DNA of 64,000 nt from Flavisolibacter longurius. Lineage in GTDB: Bacteria > Bacteroidota > Bacteroidia > Chitinophagales > Chitinophagaceae. Location: assembly GCA_013327885.1 (NCBI GenBank), contig JABUMY010000018.1, positions 1 to 64,000 of the forward strand, given 5' to 3'. Under the pieces are notes generated by a model. That model was not told the DNA's origin. It made no database searches and saw only the letters and a program-made list of their open reading frames with translations. Within the stretch, counting starts at the first letter, position 1; every line of letters starts with the position of its first letter. Below, one piece after another: positions 25,885-35,100 of this stretch. The position numbers and the translations under genes were made by a program.

Positions 25885-26544
25885 TCAGGGCATCATGCGG
25901 TTGTATTCGTAAACAAAGATGCCGTCTTCGTTTTGGTGGGAGGCACGCACCATGGCTGCGGCTACATCACGGGCATGGATAGGTTTGTATTTGCGCCAGC
26001 TTCCAACCAGTAAACCGGAAAGAACCGGCATCGCCACCTGCCCAATTTTTTCGGCAGGACGACTCTCCGTTCTGTTTCCCAATAACATGGATGGACGAAA
26101 GATCGCAATTGTTTTTAGTGGCAAAAGCTTGATATCATCTTCCACTTCACCTTTTAGTTTCAGGTAGAAATTGTTGCTTTTGCTATCGGCACCCACTGAT
26201 GATACCAGCAAAAATTGCTGGCAACCGGTTTCGGCACAAAACCGGGCCGCCTGTAGTGGAATATCGTAATCGACTTTTCGATACGCTTCCTTGTCACCCT
26301 TTACTTTTTTTTGCGTGGTACCTACCGCACAGAAAACAGCATCGCTGCCATCGATGGCTAGCTTGAAAGATTCCGGATCCCTGAAATCCACCAGCTTAAT
26401 TTCTGCCTTTGAATGTTTGAATTCAACTGGTCTTCTTACCAGCAGCCGAATCGTTTCAACACTGTTGTCCTGCTGTAACAGGTCAACCAAATAACCGCCG
26501 ATCAATCCTGTTGCTCCAATCACCGTAACTGTTTTTCCGGGCAT
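25885..26544 (-). CDS. NAD(P)-binding Rossmann-fold protein (atypical SDR, TIP30-like)
   Basis: The 219-residue protein has the nucleotide-binding motif VTVIGATGLIGGYLVDLL at its N-terminus. FCAVGTTQKKVKG and FLLVSSVGAD follow, and YLKLKGEVED holds the usual YxxxK catalytic pair region. IAIFRPSMLLGNR is characteristic of the TIP30/YbjT-like atypical reductases. Substrate and role are unknown. It is divergent from murB with only 22 bp between start codons, so the two share a very short promoter region. Confidence 0.82.
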   Translation of the reverse strand: MPGKTVTVIGATGLIGGYLVDLLQQDNSVETIRLLVRRPVEFKHSKAEIKLVDFRDPESFKLAIDGSDAVFCAVGTTQKKVKGDKEAYRKVDYDIPLQAARFCAETGCQQFLLVSSVGADSKSNNFYLKLKGEVEDDIKLLPLKTIAIFRPSMLLGNRTESRPAEKIGQVAMPVLSGLLVGSWRKYKPIHARDVAAAMVRASHQNEDGIFVYEYNRMMP

Positions 26545-26566
26545 AGTATTTTGTATTATTGCGCCT

Positions 26567-27583
26567 ATGCAAATTCGGGAAAATATTTCGCTTCAGCCTT
26601 TTAATACGTTTGGCATTGCTGCTACGGCCCGCTATTTTGCGCTGTTTCAATCCCTCGGTGAACTGGAGGCGATGCTTTACTCCCATAAAAACCAGCAGGA
26701 AAAAACCTTTGTTTTAGGAGGCGGCAGTAATATTTTGCTGACAAAAGATATCAAAGGCCTGGTGATAAAAAATGAGATCGGTGGAATTGATCTTATAAAG
26801 GAAGATGAAGACCATTTTTTTGTAAAAGCAGGCGGTGGTGTCAACTGGCATCAACTTGTTTTACACTGCGTGGAAAACGGTTATGCCGGTGCAGAAAACC
26901 TTTCCCTGATACCAGGTAATGTAGGCGCATCGCCGATGCAGAATATTGGTGCATACGGCGTGGAGATCAAAGATATTTTCCATGAGCTGGAAGCCTATCA
27001 TATTGGTGATAAAAGCATGCAAACCTTCTCTCTTACCGATTGCGAATTTGGCTACCGCGAAAGTGTTTTCAAGCGAAAATGGAAAGGACAATTTATTATC
27101 ACATCCGTTAGTTTTCGGCTCAATAAAAAGCCAATTTTTCATACCAGCTATGGCGCCATTCAGCAGGAGTTGGACAAAATGGGTGTAACAGAATTGAGCA
27201 TCAAAGCCATCTCGGATGCGGTGATCCGTATCCGTTCCGCAAAGCTTCCCGACCCAAAAAGGGTAGGCAATGCCGGCAGTTTTTTTAAGAACCCTGCGGT
27301 GAAAAAGAGCCACCTGGCTACCATTCAGCAAGCCTTCCCTGATGTTCCTGCATTTCCGCTGGATGATGACCATGTAAAGGTGCCTGCCGGGTGGTTGATC
27401 GAGCAATGCGGGTGGAAGGGTTTTCGCAAGGGCGATGCCGGCTGTTATGACAAACAGGCCCTTGTGCTGGTGAATTATGGTAATGCAACCGGAACTGAAA
27501 TTTATAACCTTAGCGAAGAGATTTTGCAGTCGGTGAAAAACAAGTTTGGCGTTATGCTGGAACGGGAAGTGAATGTGCTGTAG
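26567..27583 (+). CDS. murB: UDP-N-acetylenolpyruvoylglucosamine reductase
   Basis: The 338-residue flavoenzyme makes UDP-N-acetylmuramate for peptidoglycan. The FAD-binding block is FVLGGGSNILLTKDIKGLVIKN. NLSLIPGNVGASPMQNIGAYGVEI and GYRESVFKRKWKG are type I MurB signatures. GNAGSFFKNP holds the proton-donor serine. The C-terminal GNATGTEIYNLSEEI contains the second catalytic acid region. Length is that of type I enzymes. Confidence 0.95.
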   Translation: MQIRENISLQPFNTFGIAATARYFALFQSLGELEAMLYSHKNQQEKTFVLGGGSNILLTKDIKGLVIKNEIGGIDLIKEDEDHFFVKAGGGVNWHQLVLHCVENGYAGAENLSLIPGNVGASPMQNIGAYGVEIKDIFHELEAYHIGDKSMQTFSLTDCEFGYRESVFKRKWKGQFIITSVSFRLNKKPIFHTSYGAIQQELDKMGVTELSIKAISDAVIRIRSAKLPDPKRVGNAGSFFKNPAVKKSHLATIQQAFPDVPAFPLDDDHVKVPAGWLIEQCGWKGFRKGDAGCYDKQALVLVNYGNATGTEIYNLSEEILQSVKNKFGVMLEREVNVL

Positions 27584-27620
27584 AAACGCATCTGCTGCAA
27601 GAAATTGGTTAGCTTTAAGA

Positions 27621-28222
27621 ATGGAAATCAAAGACTCTGCACCGGCTTATCAAAAAAAGCATTGGACCATTGAAGAATACCTTCAAATGGAAAACGCTTC
27701 GGATGTAAAGCATGAATATTACAGGGGAGAGATCTTTGCGATGTCTGGGGCGAAGATGCAGCACAATATTATCGCTGTAAATCTTCTTACCGGTTTGGGT
27801 ACAAGACTGCGTACTGGCAAATGCCGGCCATTGGGCAGCGACCAGCGCATCCACATAGAAAAAAACTCGCTGTTTACTTACCCCGATATTTCAGTGGTGT
27901 TGGCGAAATTCAAACCCTCAATAATGATGAATGGAATGTTCTGGACCCAACGATCATCATCGAAGTACTTTCGTCTTCCACGAAAACTTATGACCGTGGT
28001 GATAAATTCAAGCTTTACCGTGATATTCCTACGCTAAAAGAATATGTATTGGTTGATTCCGAATCAATAAACATCGAAGCATTCCGTATCAATGATCATA
28101 GAAATTGGGAACTGATCGAATACAACTCCCTCGCGGACCATCTAATGCTGGAAACGGTGTCGGTTACAATGCCACTAGCTGAAATCTACGATGGCGTTAA
28201 CTGGACGGCGTCAACTATTTAA
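27621..28222 (+). pseudogene. Uma2-family (DUF820) nuclease-like gene, frameshifted
   Basis: Two overlapping frames together give one Uma2 protein. The first part (from ATG 27621) contains [25 protein letters not shown] and TYPDISVV. The second continues [40 protein letters not shown] and KEYVLVDSE. The frame changes at 27900-27901, where two bases stand in place of a codon, so one base is missing. Uma2 is a PD-(D/E)XK-fold family of unknown role, often in many copies. It is a true pseudogene or a sequencing deletion. Confidence 0.85.
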
Positions 28223-28298
28223 TAAATTTATAATTCTACAGGAGCGGTTTTCATTCCTGTCTCATTTCTGTTATGTTCGCGACTGAAAACTTTTGTTT

Positions 28299-28796
28299 AT
28301 GAAGAAATTATTCATTCTTGCTTTTTTTGTGATGGGCTCTCTCGCCGTTTCGGCACAAGGTGTTGAAAAAAAGATGGGCACCTCCGCCAGTGCTTCCCAA
28401 CTCTATTTTGAAGCCGGCGGTTCTGCTATTATTTATTCCCTGAATTTTGATTCCCGGTTTGGCAAAAAAGAGAACGGACTCGGTTTCCGGATTGGAGCCG
28501 GCGGTGCCGGCTCCGAAGGCGTTGGTTATTTCGCTGTTCCTGTGCAACTAAACTATTTGCTGGGCGAAAACGGCAAATACCTGGAACTGGGTGCCGGTGG
28601 AACTTATGTAAATGTTGACAACGATGATTTTCTCTTTGAAGATGGGTCAACGGTTGCCGCCAATATTGTGATTGGTTTTCGCTCACAGCCCTTTGCAAAA
28701 AAAGGCCTGACCTGGCGGATTGCCTTTACCCCTTTTGTGGGTAGCGGCGTAGGTTTCCAGCCGTTTGCCGGAGCTAGTATCGGTTTCCGATTTTAA
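28299..28796 (+). CDS. Small secreted beta-barrel-like protein
   Basis: The 165-residue protein has a signal peptide (KKLFILAFFVMGSLAVSAQ). Short Gly/Phe-rich amphipathic strands (AIIYSLNFDSRFG, GLGFRIGAGGAG, PVQLNYLLGENGKYLELGAGGTYV) end in the aromatic strand FAGASIGFRF. This pattern is typical of a small outer-membrane beta-barrel. The ATG at 28299 is preferred to a TTG two codons earlier. Function unknown. A strong terminator follows. Confidence 0.72.
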   Translation: MKKLFILAFFVMGSLAVSAQGVEKKMGTSASASQLYFEAGGSAIIYSLNFDSRFGKKENGLGFRIGAGGAGSEGVGYFAVPVQLNYLLGENGKYLELGAGGTYVNVDNDDFLFEDGSTVAANIVIGFRSQPFAKKGLTWRIAFTPFVGSGVGFQPFAGASIGFRF

Positions 28797-28810
28797 TAAA
28801 ACAAAACAAA

Positions 28811-28842
28811 CAAAAAACCCGGCAAATTTTGCCGGGTTTTTT
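28811..28842. terminator. Bidirectional terminator between convergent genes
   Basis: AAAACCCGGCAAA pairs with TTTGCCGGGTTTT with practically no loop, flanked by A and T runs on opposite sides. It serves the 28299 gene on the plus strand and the AAA+ ATPase gene on the minus strand. Confidence 0.88.
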
Positions 28843-28844
28843 GT

Positions 28845-30380
28845 TTACCTGAAATCGTCTTCTTCTTCAAATTCGTCGTACGAAGCAGATGACTGTATGT
28901 TGAGCATACTCCCCATGAGGTCTTTAAACTCCACCGAAGTTTCCATGATCTTTTTACTGATCAGGGAATAGGAGGAAAGCCCGTGCAGCACAAATTCCAT
29001 CAGCAGCGCCGCTTCTTTTTCATTTGCATGCGGGAATGTTTTTTTCACCAGGGCATGCAGACCATCCACCTGGTAAAGCTGCGCCATTTTTTCTTTGTCG
29101 CTGGTGCCAAAGAAAAGGTTCAGGTGATTGCCTTTGTCGAACCAAGAGATGATGGAGCGATAAGGATTGTCTACCGGCTGCGGCGTTTCGCCTTTGCGCG
29201 GCGACCGTTTTTTCAAGGTGTCGGGATTGGGAAAATATTGTACAAACTGGCTACGGATCGATTTATCCAACAAATTCATCGCAACCTGGTAGGGACCTTC
29301 CTGCTCACCTTCGTACACCAGTTCAATTTTACCGGTGATGGAAGGAATAATGCCGATCAGGTCCGATATCCAAACCTGGGTTGCTTTCTCTTTGTTTAGG
29401 ATTGCCCTTCTTTCCGCCGCACTGACGGCGTTTTCAAAAGCGGAAATGGTCAGCCTTGCACTCACACCACTTTTCTTGTCAACAAATTCACTGCCTCTCG
29501 CTTCAAACGCAACCTGCTCAATCAGGCGTTTGACAAGGTCGGAAACGGCAACCAATTCTTTCTGGCTTTCTTCCAACCCGGCTTCCTGCTCGGTGATGGC
29601 AAGTGCATTTTCCAGCGACTTGGGATAGTGTGTCAGGATCTGGCTCTGTATCCTGTCCTTCAGCGGCGTTACAATGGAGCCGCGGTTAGTATAATCTTCG
29701 GGGTTAGCCGTAAACACAAACAGGATGTCGAGCGGCAACCGGAGCTTAAAGCCACGTATCTGCACATCGCCTTCTTCCAGGATATTGAAAAGGGCCACCT
29801 GGATACGTGCTTGCAGGTCCGGAAGCTCGTTGATTACAAAAATGCTGCGGTTGCTTTTTGGGATGATGCCATAGTGAATGACCCTTTCGTCGGCAAAACT
29901 CAGGCGCAGGTTCGCTGCCTTAATGGGGTCGATGTCGCCAATAAGGTCGGCAACGCTTACATCCGGAGTGGCCAGCTTTTCGCCGTACCGCTGGCTGCGG
30001 TGCATCCATTCGATGGGTGTGCTGTCACCTTTTTCGTGGATAAGGTCTTTGGAATATTTGGAGATTGGCTTTAGCGGATCATCGTTGATCTCACTGCCGG
30101 CAATCACGGGGATGTATTCATCCAGCAACTCCGTCATTTGTCGTGCCATACGGGTTTTAGCCTGTCCGCGCAGCCCCAAAAAAAGAATATTGTGCTTGCT
30201 CAGCAAGGCCCTTTCCACATCCGGTATCACGGTTTCTTCGTAACCGATAATGCCATTAAAGGTTTCTTCTTTCTTTTTTAATTTTTGAATTAGATTTTGC
30301 CTGATCTCTTCTTTGATGCTCCTGGGTTGATAACCTGACTCTTTTAATTCGCCAAGGGTGTTGATATGTTTGATGTCCAT
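28845..30380 (-). CDS. MoxR/magnesium-chelatase-like AAA+ ATPase
   Basis: The 511-residue ATPase has Walker A LGLRGQAKTRMAR near residue 70 and a Walker B-like segment SIFVINELPDL, in which Asn takes the usual Asp place, as I recall for this subfamily. VFTANPEDYTNRGSIVTPLKDR holds sensor 1. The C-terminal half is helical and ends in an acidic tail. The start MDIKHIN at 30380 avoids overlap with the GxxExxY gene. A VWA protein lies on the same strand beyond that insertion. Such pairs work as ATPase plus metal-dependent adaptor, as in metal chelatases or complex remodelling; the client is unknown. Confidence 0.85.
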   Translation of the reverse strand: MDIKHINTLGELKESGYQPRSIKEEIRQNLIQKLKKKEETFNGIIGYEETVIPDVERALLSKHNILFLGLRGQAKTRMARQMTELLDEYIPVIAGSEINDDPLKPISKYSKDLIHEKGDSTPIEWMHRSQRYGEKLATPDVSVADLIGDIDPIKAANLRLSFADERVIHYGIIPKSNRSIFVINELPDLQARIQVALFNILEEGDVQIRGFKLRLPLDILFVFTANPEDYTNRGSIVTPLKDRIQSQILTHYPKSLENALAITEQEAGLEESQKELVAVSDLVKRLIEQVAFEARGSEFVDKKSGVSARLTISAFENAVSAAERRAILNKEKATQVWISDLIGIIPSITGKIELVYEGEQEGPYQVAMNLLDKSIRSQFVQYFPNPDTLKKRSPRKGETPQPVDNPYRSIISWFDKGNHLNLFFGTSDKEKMAQLYQVDGLHALVKKTFPHANEKEAALLMEFVLHGLSSYSLISKKIMETSVEFKDLMGSMLNIQSSASYDEFEEEDDFR

Positions 30381-30394
30381 AATTTTTTCTTTTG

Positions 30395-30416
30395 CCGGGA
30401 AGGCGGAAAGACGTTT
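30395..30416 (+). repeat. Left inverted repeat of the GxxExxY cassette
   Basis: This 22-nt sequence matches the reverse complement of 30825-30846 at 19 of 22 positions (core AAGGCG...AAGACGTTT). It lies between the AAA+ start and the GxxExxY stop. Confidence 0.75.
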
Positions 30417-30424
30417 AAATAATT

Positions 30425-30814
30425 TTATTCCATACAATATCGCCTGATACCGTTTTTAATTTGAGATACATTAAAATTTATGACAAAACCAACATGGTTG
30501 CCAGTCAGTTTTAAATGACTTAAAACATGTGCCTGCCATAATGGATTTACATTTTCCACTGCATTTAGTTCACAAATAATTCTTTTTTCCACCAATACGT
30601 CAATTCTCAATCCTCCATCAAATACAAGGTTGTCGTAAAGAATAGGCAAGGCTTTTTGTCGTTCAAAGCTTATCTCCTTTTTTGTTAGTTCATGACAAAA
30701 ACAGGTTTCGTAAATTTTTTCCAGTAAACCGGGCCCCAGTTGCTTGTGTACAAGGTAGGCGCAGTCAACTAATTCTTTACAAAGATTTTCTTCAAATGCA
30801 GTCAGTGTGTACAT
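30425..30814 (-). CDS. GxxExxY protein (PD-(D/E)XK-like)
   Basis: The 129-residue protein contains the eponymous motif GPGLLEKIYETCF near residue 26. DVLVEKRIICELNAVENV is the candidate nuclease strand, with the D...ExN arrangement of the PD-(D/E)XK fold. LWQAHVLSHLKLTGNHVGFVINFN completes the family pattern. The function is unknown. It sits alone between two genes that otherwise form an AAA+/VWA unit, is AT-richer than both neighbours by eye, and is bracketed by 22-nt inverted repeats. It therefore looks like an inserted cassette. Confidence 0.88.
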   Translation of the reverse strand: MYTLTAFEENLCKELVDCAYLVHKQLGPGLLEKIYETCFCHELTKKEISFERQKALPILYDNLVFDGGLRIDVLVEKRIICELNAVENVNPLWQAHVLSHLKLTGNHVGFVINFNVSQIKNGIRRYCME

Positions 30815-30824
30815 AAAAAAATCA

Positions 30825-30846
30825 AAACGTCTTATCGCCTTACCGG
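30825..30846 (-). repeat. Right inverted repeat of the GxxExxY cassette
   Basis: The inverted partner of 30395-30416 (19 of 22 identical), placed between the GxxExxY start and the VWA stop. Confidence 0.75.
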
Positions 30847-30850
30847 CTAA

Positions 30851-31948
30851 TCAATAAACCGTTTTTCGTTTGCCACTTTCAAAATCACGGAAGATAAAAG
30901 CACCCAGCCTGTCCAGTGAAGCAAAATAAGCTTTGCCATTATTGGTTTCGGTGAACTCCTGTACAAACCGCTGCAGGTAAGGGTCCGTTGCGATCATAAA
31001 AGTGGTGATCGGGATCTTCAGCTTTTTGCATTGGGCGGCAAGGTTGATACAGCGGTTGGTTACTTTCCTGTCCAACCCGAAACTGTTTTTATAATAGCGC
31101 TTGCCGATCTTCAGGCAAGTAGGCTTGCCATCGGTGATCATGAAGATTTGCTTGTTAGGATTTTTCCGCCGCCGCAAAATATCCATGGCCAGTTCCAGCC
31201 CGGCTACCGTATTGGTATGATAAGGACCAACCTGCAGATAGGGCAGGTCTTTGATCTCTACCGGCCAGGCATCGTTGCCAAAAACAACAATATCCAGCGT
31301 GTCTTTTGGGTATTTGGTGGTGATAAGTTCACTCAGCGCCATGGCCACTTTCTTGGCCGGCGTAATACGGTCTTCACCGTAAAGGATCATGGAGTGGGAG
31401 ATGTCGATCATCAGCACAGTAGAGGTCTGCGATTTAAAATCCGTTTCGCGAATCTGCAGGTCATCTTCCTGCATCGTAAAGGAGTCCAGTCCGTGGTTGA
31501 TCTGCGCATTGCGAATCGATTCGGTAAAATCGATCTGCTCCAGCATATCGCCAAACTGGAATGGCCTTGTGTCCGGACTGACCTCGTCGCCTTGTCCCGG
31601 TTTAAAGGTCTGGTGATCGCCGGTCTTCGTTTTTTTCAGCTTGCCAAAAATTTCTTCCAGGCTGCGTTTGCGAATGCCCTGTTCTGTTTTGGGTGTGATC
31701 TTGATCTCGCCGTTTTGTGCATCATCGGTGATATAGCCTTTTTCCTTCAACTCCTCGATAAAATCACCCATTCCGTATTCATCGTCGGTAAGCTCGTATT
31801 TTTTGTCCAGCTCATTGAGCCATTGCATGGCTTCGCTCACATCGCCACTTGTATAAGTGAGAAGCTGGGTGAAAAGATCCAGCAACTGGTCAAATTTTGA
31901 TTTGCCGCTTTGCCGTGGATCATATTTTGTAAAATGAAAACCAATCAT
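30851..31948 (-). CDS. VWA-domain protein, partner of the AAA+ ATPase
   Basis: The 365-residue protein has a charged helical N-terminal half and a von Willebrand A domain in the C-terminal half. The metal-ion site is complete: DISHS (DxSxS), a threonine in PYHTNTVAG, and MITDGKPT. The start MIGFHFTKYDPRQSGKSKF at 31948 is natural; the longer frame upstream only reads through repeat sequence. No signal peptide or membrane segment is present. It precedes the AAA+ ATPase in transcription and probably binds its client; the GxxExxY cassette now lies between them. Confidence 0.85.
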   Translation of the reverse strand: MIGFHFTKYDPRQSGKSKFDQLLDLFTQLLTYTSGDVSEAMQWLNELDKKYELTDDEYGMGDFIEELKEKGYITDDAQNGEIKITPKTEQGIRKRSLEEIFGKLKKTKTGDHQTFKPGQGDEVSPDTRPFQFGDMLEQIDFTESIRNAQINHGLDSFTMQEDDLQIRETDFKSQTSTVLMIDISHSMILYGEDRITPAKKVAMALSELITTKYPKDTLDIVVFGNDAWPVEIKDLPYLQVGPYHTNTVAGLELAMDILRRRKNPNKQIFMITDGKPTCLKIGKRYYKNSFGLDRKVTNRCINLAAQCKKLKIPITTFMIATDPYLQRFVQEFTETNNGKAYFASLDRLGAFIFRDFESGKRKTVY

Positions 31949-31985
31949 AGGAAAAGTTTTAGTGAAACGCCAGGGGTCAGCTGTT

Positions 31986-32100
31986 AGACGAGAAAGGTGA
32001 AACAGGGAAGCCGTTCGTGCCAACTTTAGTGACAACTTGTGTATTGATTCATTCAATTTCTCCCGTCTCTCATTTCACGTTTTTTGTTTCTCGTCTCACG
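31986..32100. repeat. Inverted G/A-rich and C/T-rich arms upstream of the VWA gene
   Basis: AGACGAGAAA (31986-31995) is the exact reverse complement of TTTCTCGTCT (32087-32096). Flanking GTGAAA/TTTCAC words extend the match imperfectly. Right-arm words such as CGTCTCTCATTTCACG are internally repetitive. The arms enclose about 60-90 bp without a gene. The pair fills most of the gap between the VWA and DUF2723 genes. Confidence 0.6.
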
Positions 32101-32151
32101 TCCTCACAATCTACAATAATTATGCGCTGTTTGTTCAATGCGCTGTTAAAC

Positions 32152-32181
32152 AAAAAACCTCCTGACAAGCAGGAGGTTTTG
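32152..32181 (-). terminator. Terminator of the DUF2723 gene
   Basis: AAAACCTCCTG and CAGGAGGTTTT form an 11-bp stem around ACAAG just beyond the DUF2723 stop on the minus strand, followed in that direction by a T run. Confidence 0.85.
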
Positions 32182-32186
32182 ATTTT

Positions 32187-35100
32187 TTATTGTCCGGAAC
32201 TGTCTGCCGGATTGGCACCGGCGGGCAATTCCTGCACCGGCGGCGTTTTGCCTTCGTACATCTGTTCAAATTGTTTGATGATCTCCAGGAACTGTTGTGC
32301 ATCCTGTTCTTCACCTGCCAGTTGGTAATAGTAATCTTCTTTGTTGGCCCGCAGGTACTGGTAATATTTCACCTGGTCGGTTAGGTCTTTTTGCAAGGCC
32401 GCTTTTACTTTCGCTGCCAGGTCGGTATGACCCGCCTTGTAAGCTGATTCAAGGTAAAGCAATCCTACGCGGTTGTGGTTATTCTGGTTCTGCACCGACG
32501 AAGTCATGGCGTACGGAAACGCTTTGGGATTCATTAGGCTTTCTGCCTTTTGCAACACGTTCACTGCTTCGGTACGATTGCCTTTGTCTGCCAGGGCTGC
32601 TGCCTGGTCGGCATAAATCGAGCGGATGTTCAGCAAATGCCTGCGGTTTTCCTCATCAAAATAAACACCGGGGTTGCTGGCGTTACCACCACGGAACACG
32701 TTCATCAGCAGCTTTTGCGTAGTATCCGTCTCGATATTCCGGCGGCGCTGATTATTGTCGATGGTAGGCACCAACTGGTATACCAGGCCTTGCTGGCGCA
32801 GGAAGGAGCTAAAGCCAAGGCTTCCATCCAGCGAAGTAAAGCAGATCGGACGATTCCAGGCATTGGCTGCAATGATGTTCAGCATGATCAACTGGTCAAG
32901 AGTATAAAAGTTTTTCCCCTGCGGCAGGTTGAACACAAGCTGGTTCAACACGCTGTCCTGTGCTGTTACCACACCGTTGGCTTTGGCGGTAGCCGCATTC
33001 ACCGGAACGCTAACCGTATTCACAGCCGGGAAGTTGCCAATGCGGGGTCCGCGGCCAATAGCATTTTTCATAATGTCCAGCAGGTCGTAAACACCTTCTC
33101 TTGGCGTTTGGCGGTCTTCGGTTGTAATATAAGCCAGTCCGCGAACCTGGTCTTCCGTCCAGATCACATCAATCGGTGCACTTTCGTTCACTTTGTAGCG
33201 CAACTGGTTTACATACCAGTCGATACCCAGTAAGCTTGTATTCACAATGCGGATGTCAGGACGAACGCCTTCCACTTCCTGCGCATACCAAAGCGGGTAG
33301 GTGTCGTTATCGCCGTAAGTAAACAGGATAGCATTGGGCGGACAACTGTTCAGGTAATTTTTTGCCAGGTCAGGCGCCAACAGCTTTTGGCTGCGATCGT
33401 GGTCGTCCCATTCCTGGGCGGCCATCAGTACAGGTACCAGCAGGCAAAGGGCCGAAGCCGTGATACCCGCCGTTTGCCAGCTTGCTTTGCCAAGGGCCCG
33501 AACGGCCAGCGTAATGGCAAGGGAAACACCAGCAAAGAGGATAGCGCCAAGAAGCGCCGCTGTCAGCTTGCCGGTGTTAAAGTTGGCCGCATCGCTCAGG
33601 ATCATAATGAGGAAAGTAGCCAGCGAACCGTAAACCAGTGTATTGAACAACGTCGCCTTGTCTTCTATTTCACGGGCCAGTCGCACAAAACCCACAACGG
33701 CAAGCCCAATCCAAATGGCAAATGCGTAGTAGGAGCCGGCAAAAGCATAGTCCCTTTCGCGGGGCTGGGCACCGGCCTGGTTCAGGTAAAGCACAATGGC
33801 CACACCGGTAAAGAAAAACAGCAGGAAGGTGACGATCCAGTCTTTCCGGTCTTTAAAGAAATGAAAGATGCAACCAAAGATTCCCAGCAAAAAGGGCAGG
33901 AGGAATAATTTGTTGTTGGCCTTGTTCTCCTTCAGGCTTTCCGGCATCATGGCCTGGTCGCCAAGGCGAAGCTGGTCCAGGAAAGAGATACCGGTGATCC
34001 AGTTACCGTCCCGCACATTGCCAAGACCTTGCAGGTCATTCTGGCGGCCGGAGAAGTTCCACATAAAATAACGCCAGTACATGTGGCCTAACTGGTAGGT
34101 AAAGAACCACTCGAGGTTATTGGCAAAACTGGGGATCTGCACGGCAAGGGGCTGGCCTTGCTGCACACCTTGTCCTCGTTGCACCCTTGGTGCATAACCA
34201 CTGGGAATATTGTAGGTGTACTGGCTTTGCTGGCCCGATTGGTTGATCTCTACTACCTGGATGGCACCATCGGTAATGCCGGTAACATAGCTGTTGGCCC
34301 TTGCCGTATAGGTGGGGAGGTTCAGCCATTGAATATAAAAATTGGCGCGGTTAGGATCATTGCCTTCCCATATCCGCGGGAAGAGTTGAATGTCTTTGCT
34401 GTCGTATTCAATTTCGGGTGAAGGCGCATCGTAGGCAATGTATTTGTTCTTCCCTGTTTCAGCATCTTTTCCTTTTGAATACAGCGTTCTTGTTTCACCA
34501 CGGGAACCCTGTGCGAGGAAGTGTGGTCCAAGCAAGATGGGCTGCGAACCATATTGTTCACGTCCGAGGTAATAAACGAGGTTCATGGGGTTGTCCACGT
34601 TGTTCATATCCACCGCAGGGTTGGCATTGGACCGTTCCAGCGTAGTGATGTATGAAGAATAACCCAGCATGATAAAAATGAACGACCAGATGCCAAGACG
34701 CATCAGGTGAAGATTTTGCCGGTTGGCATATCGAAGCCCGATCCAGGTGAGTACACCGAGAAGGATAAAGAAAAACGCAAAGCCGGTAAAGAAGGGCAGA
34801 CCCAGGCTGTTCACAAAAAACAGGTCAAAGCGGCCGGCCAGTTTTACCGACCATTGAATCACCACAACCTGTACCAAGCCGGTGACCAAACAGCCGATCA
34901 CGAACGCCCAGATGGCACCCCAGCGGGTGTAAGGATAGCGGCGGAAATAATAGATCATGACGATCGCCGGGATGGTCAAAAGACCCAGGAGGTGAATACC
35001 AATGGAAAGCCCCATGGTAAAGAAAAGGAAAACGATCCAGCGGTCGGCACGGGCACGCAGCACGGGGTCGGTTCCCGCCGCCTCATCGGCACGTTCCCAT

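Noticed and set aside
27821-28222. A separate gene from the second Uma2 frame
   Set aside because: Its first residues are out-of-frame translation of the upstream half; the two frames join into one protein across a one-base deletion.
31949-32056. A longer N-terminus for the VWA protein
   Set aside because: The added residues are encoded by the inverted repeat region and lack similarity to anything; the MIGFHFTKYDP start is natural.
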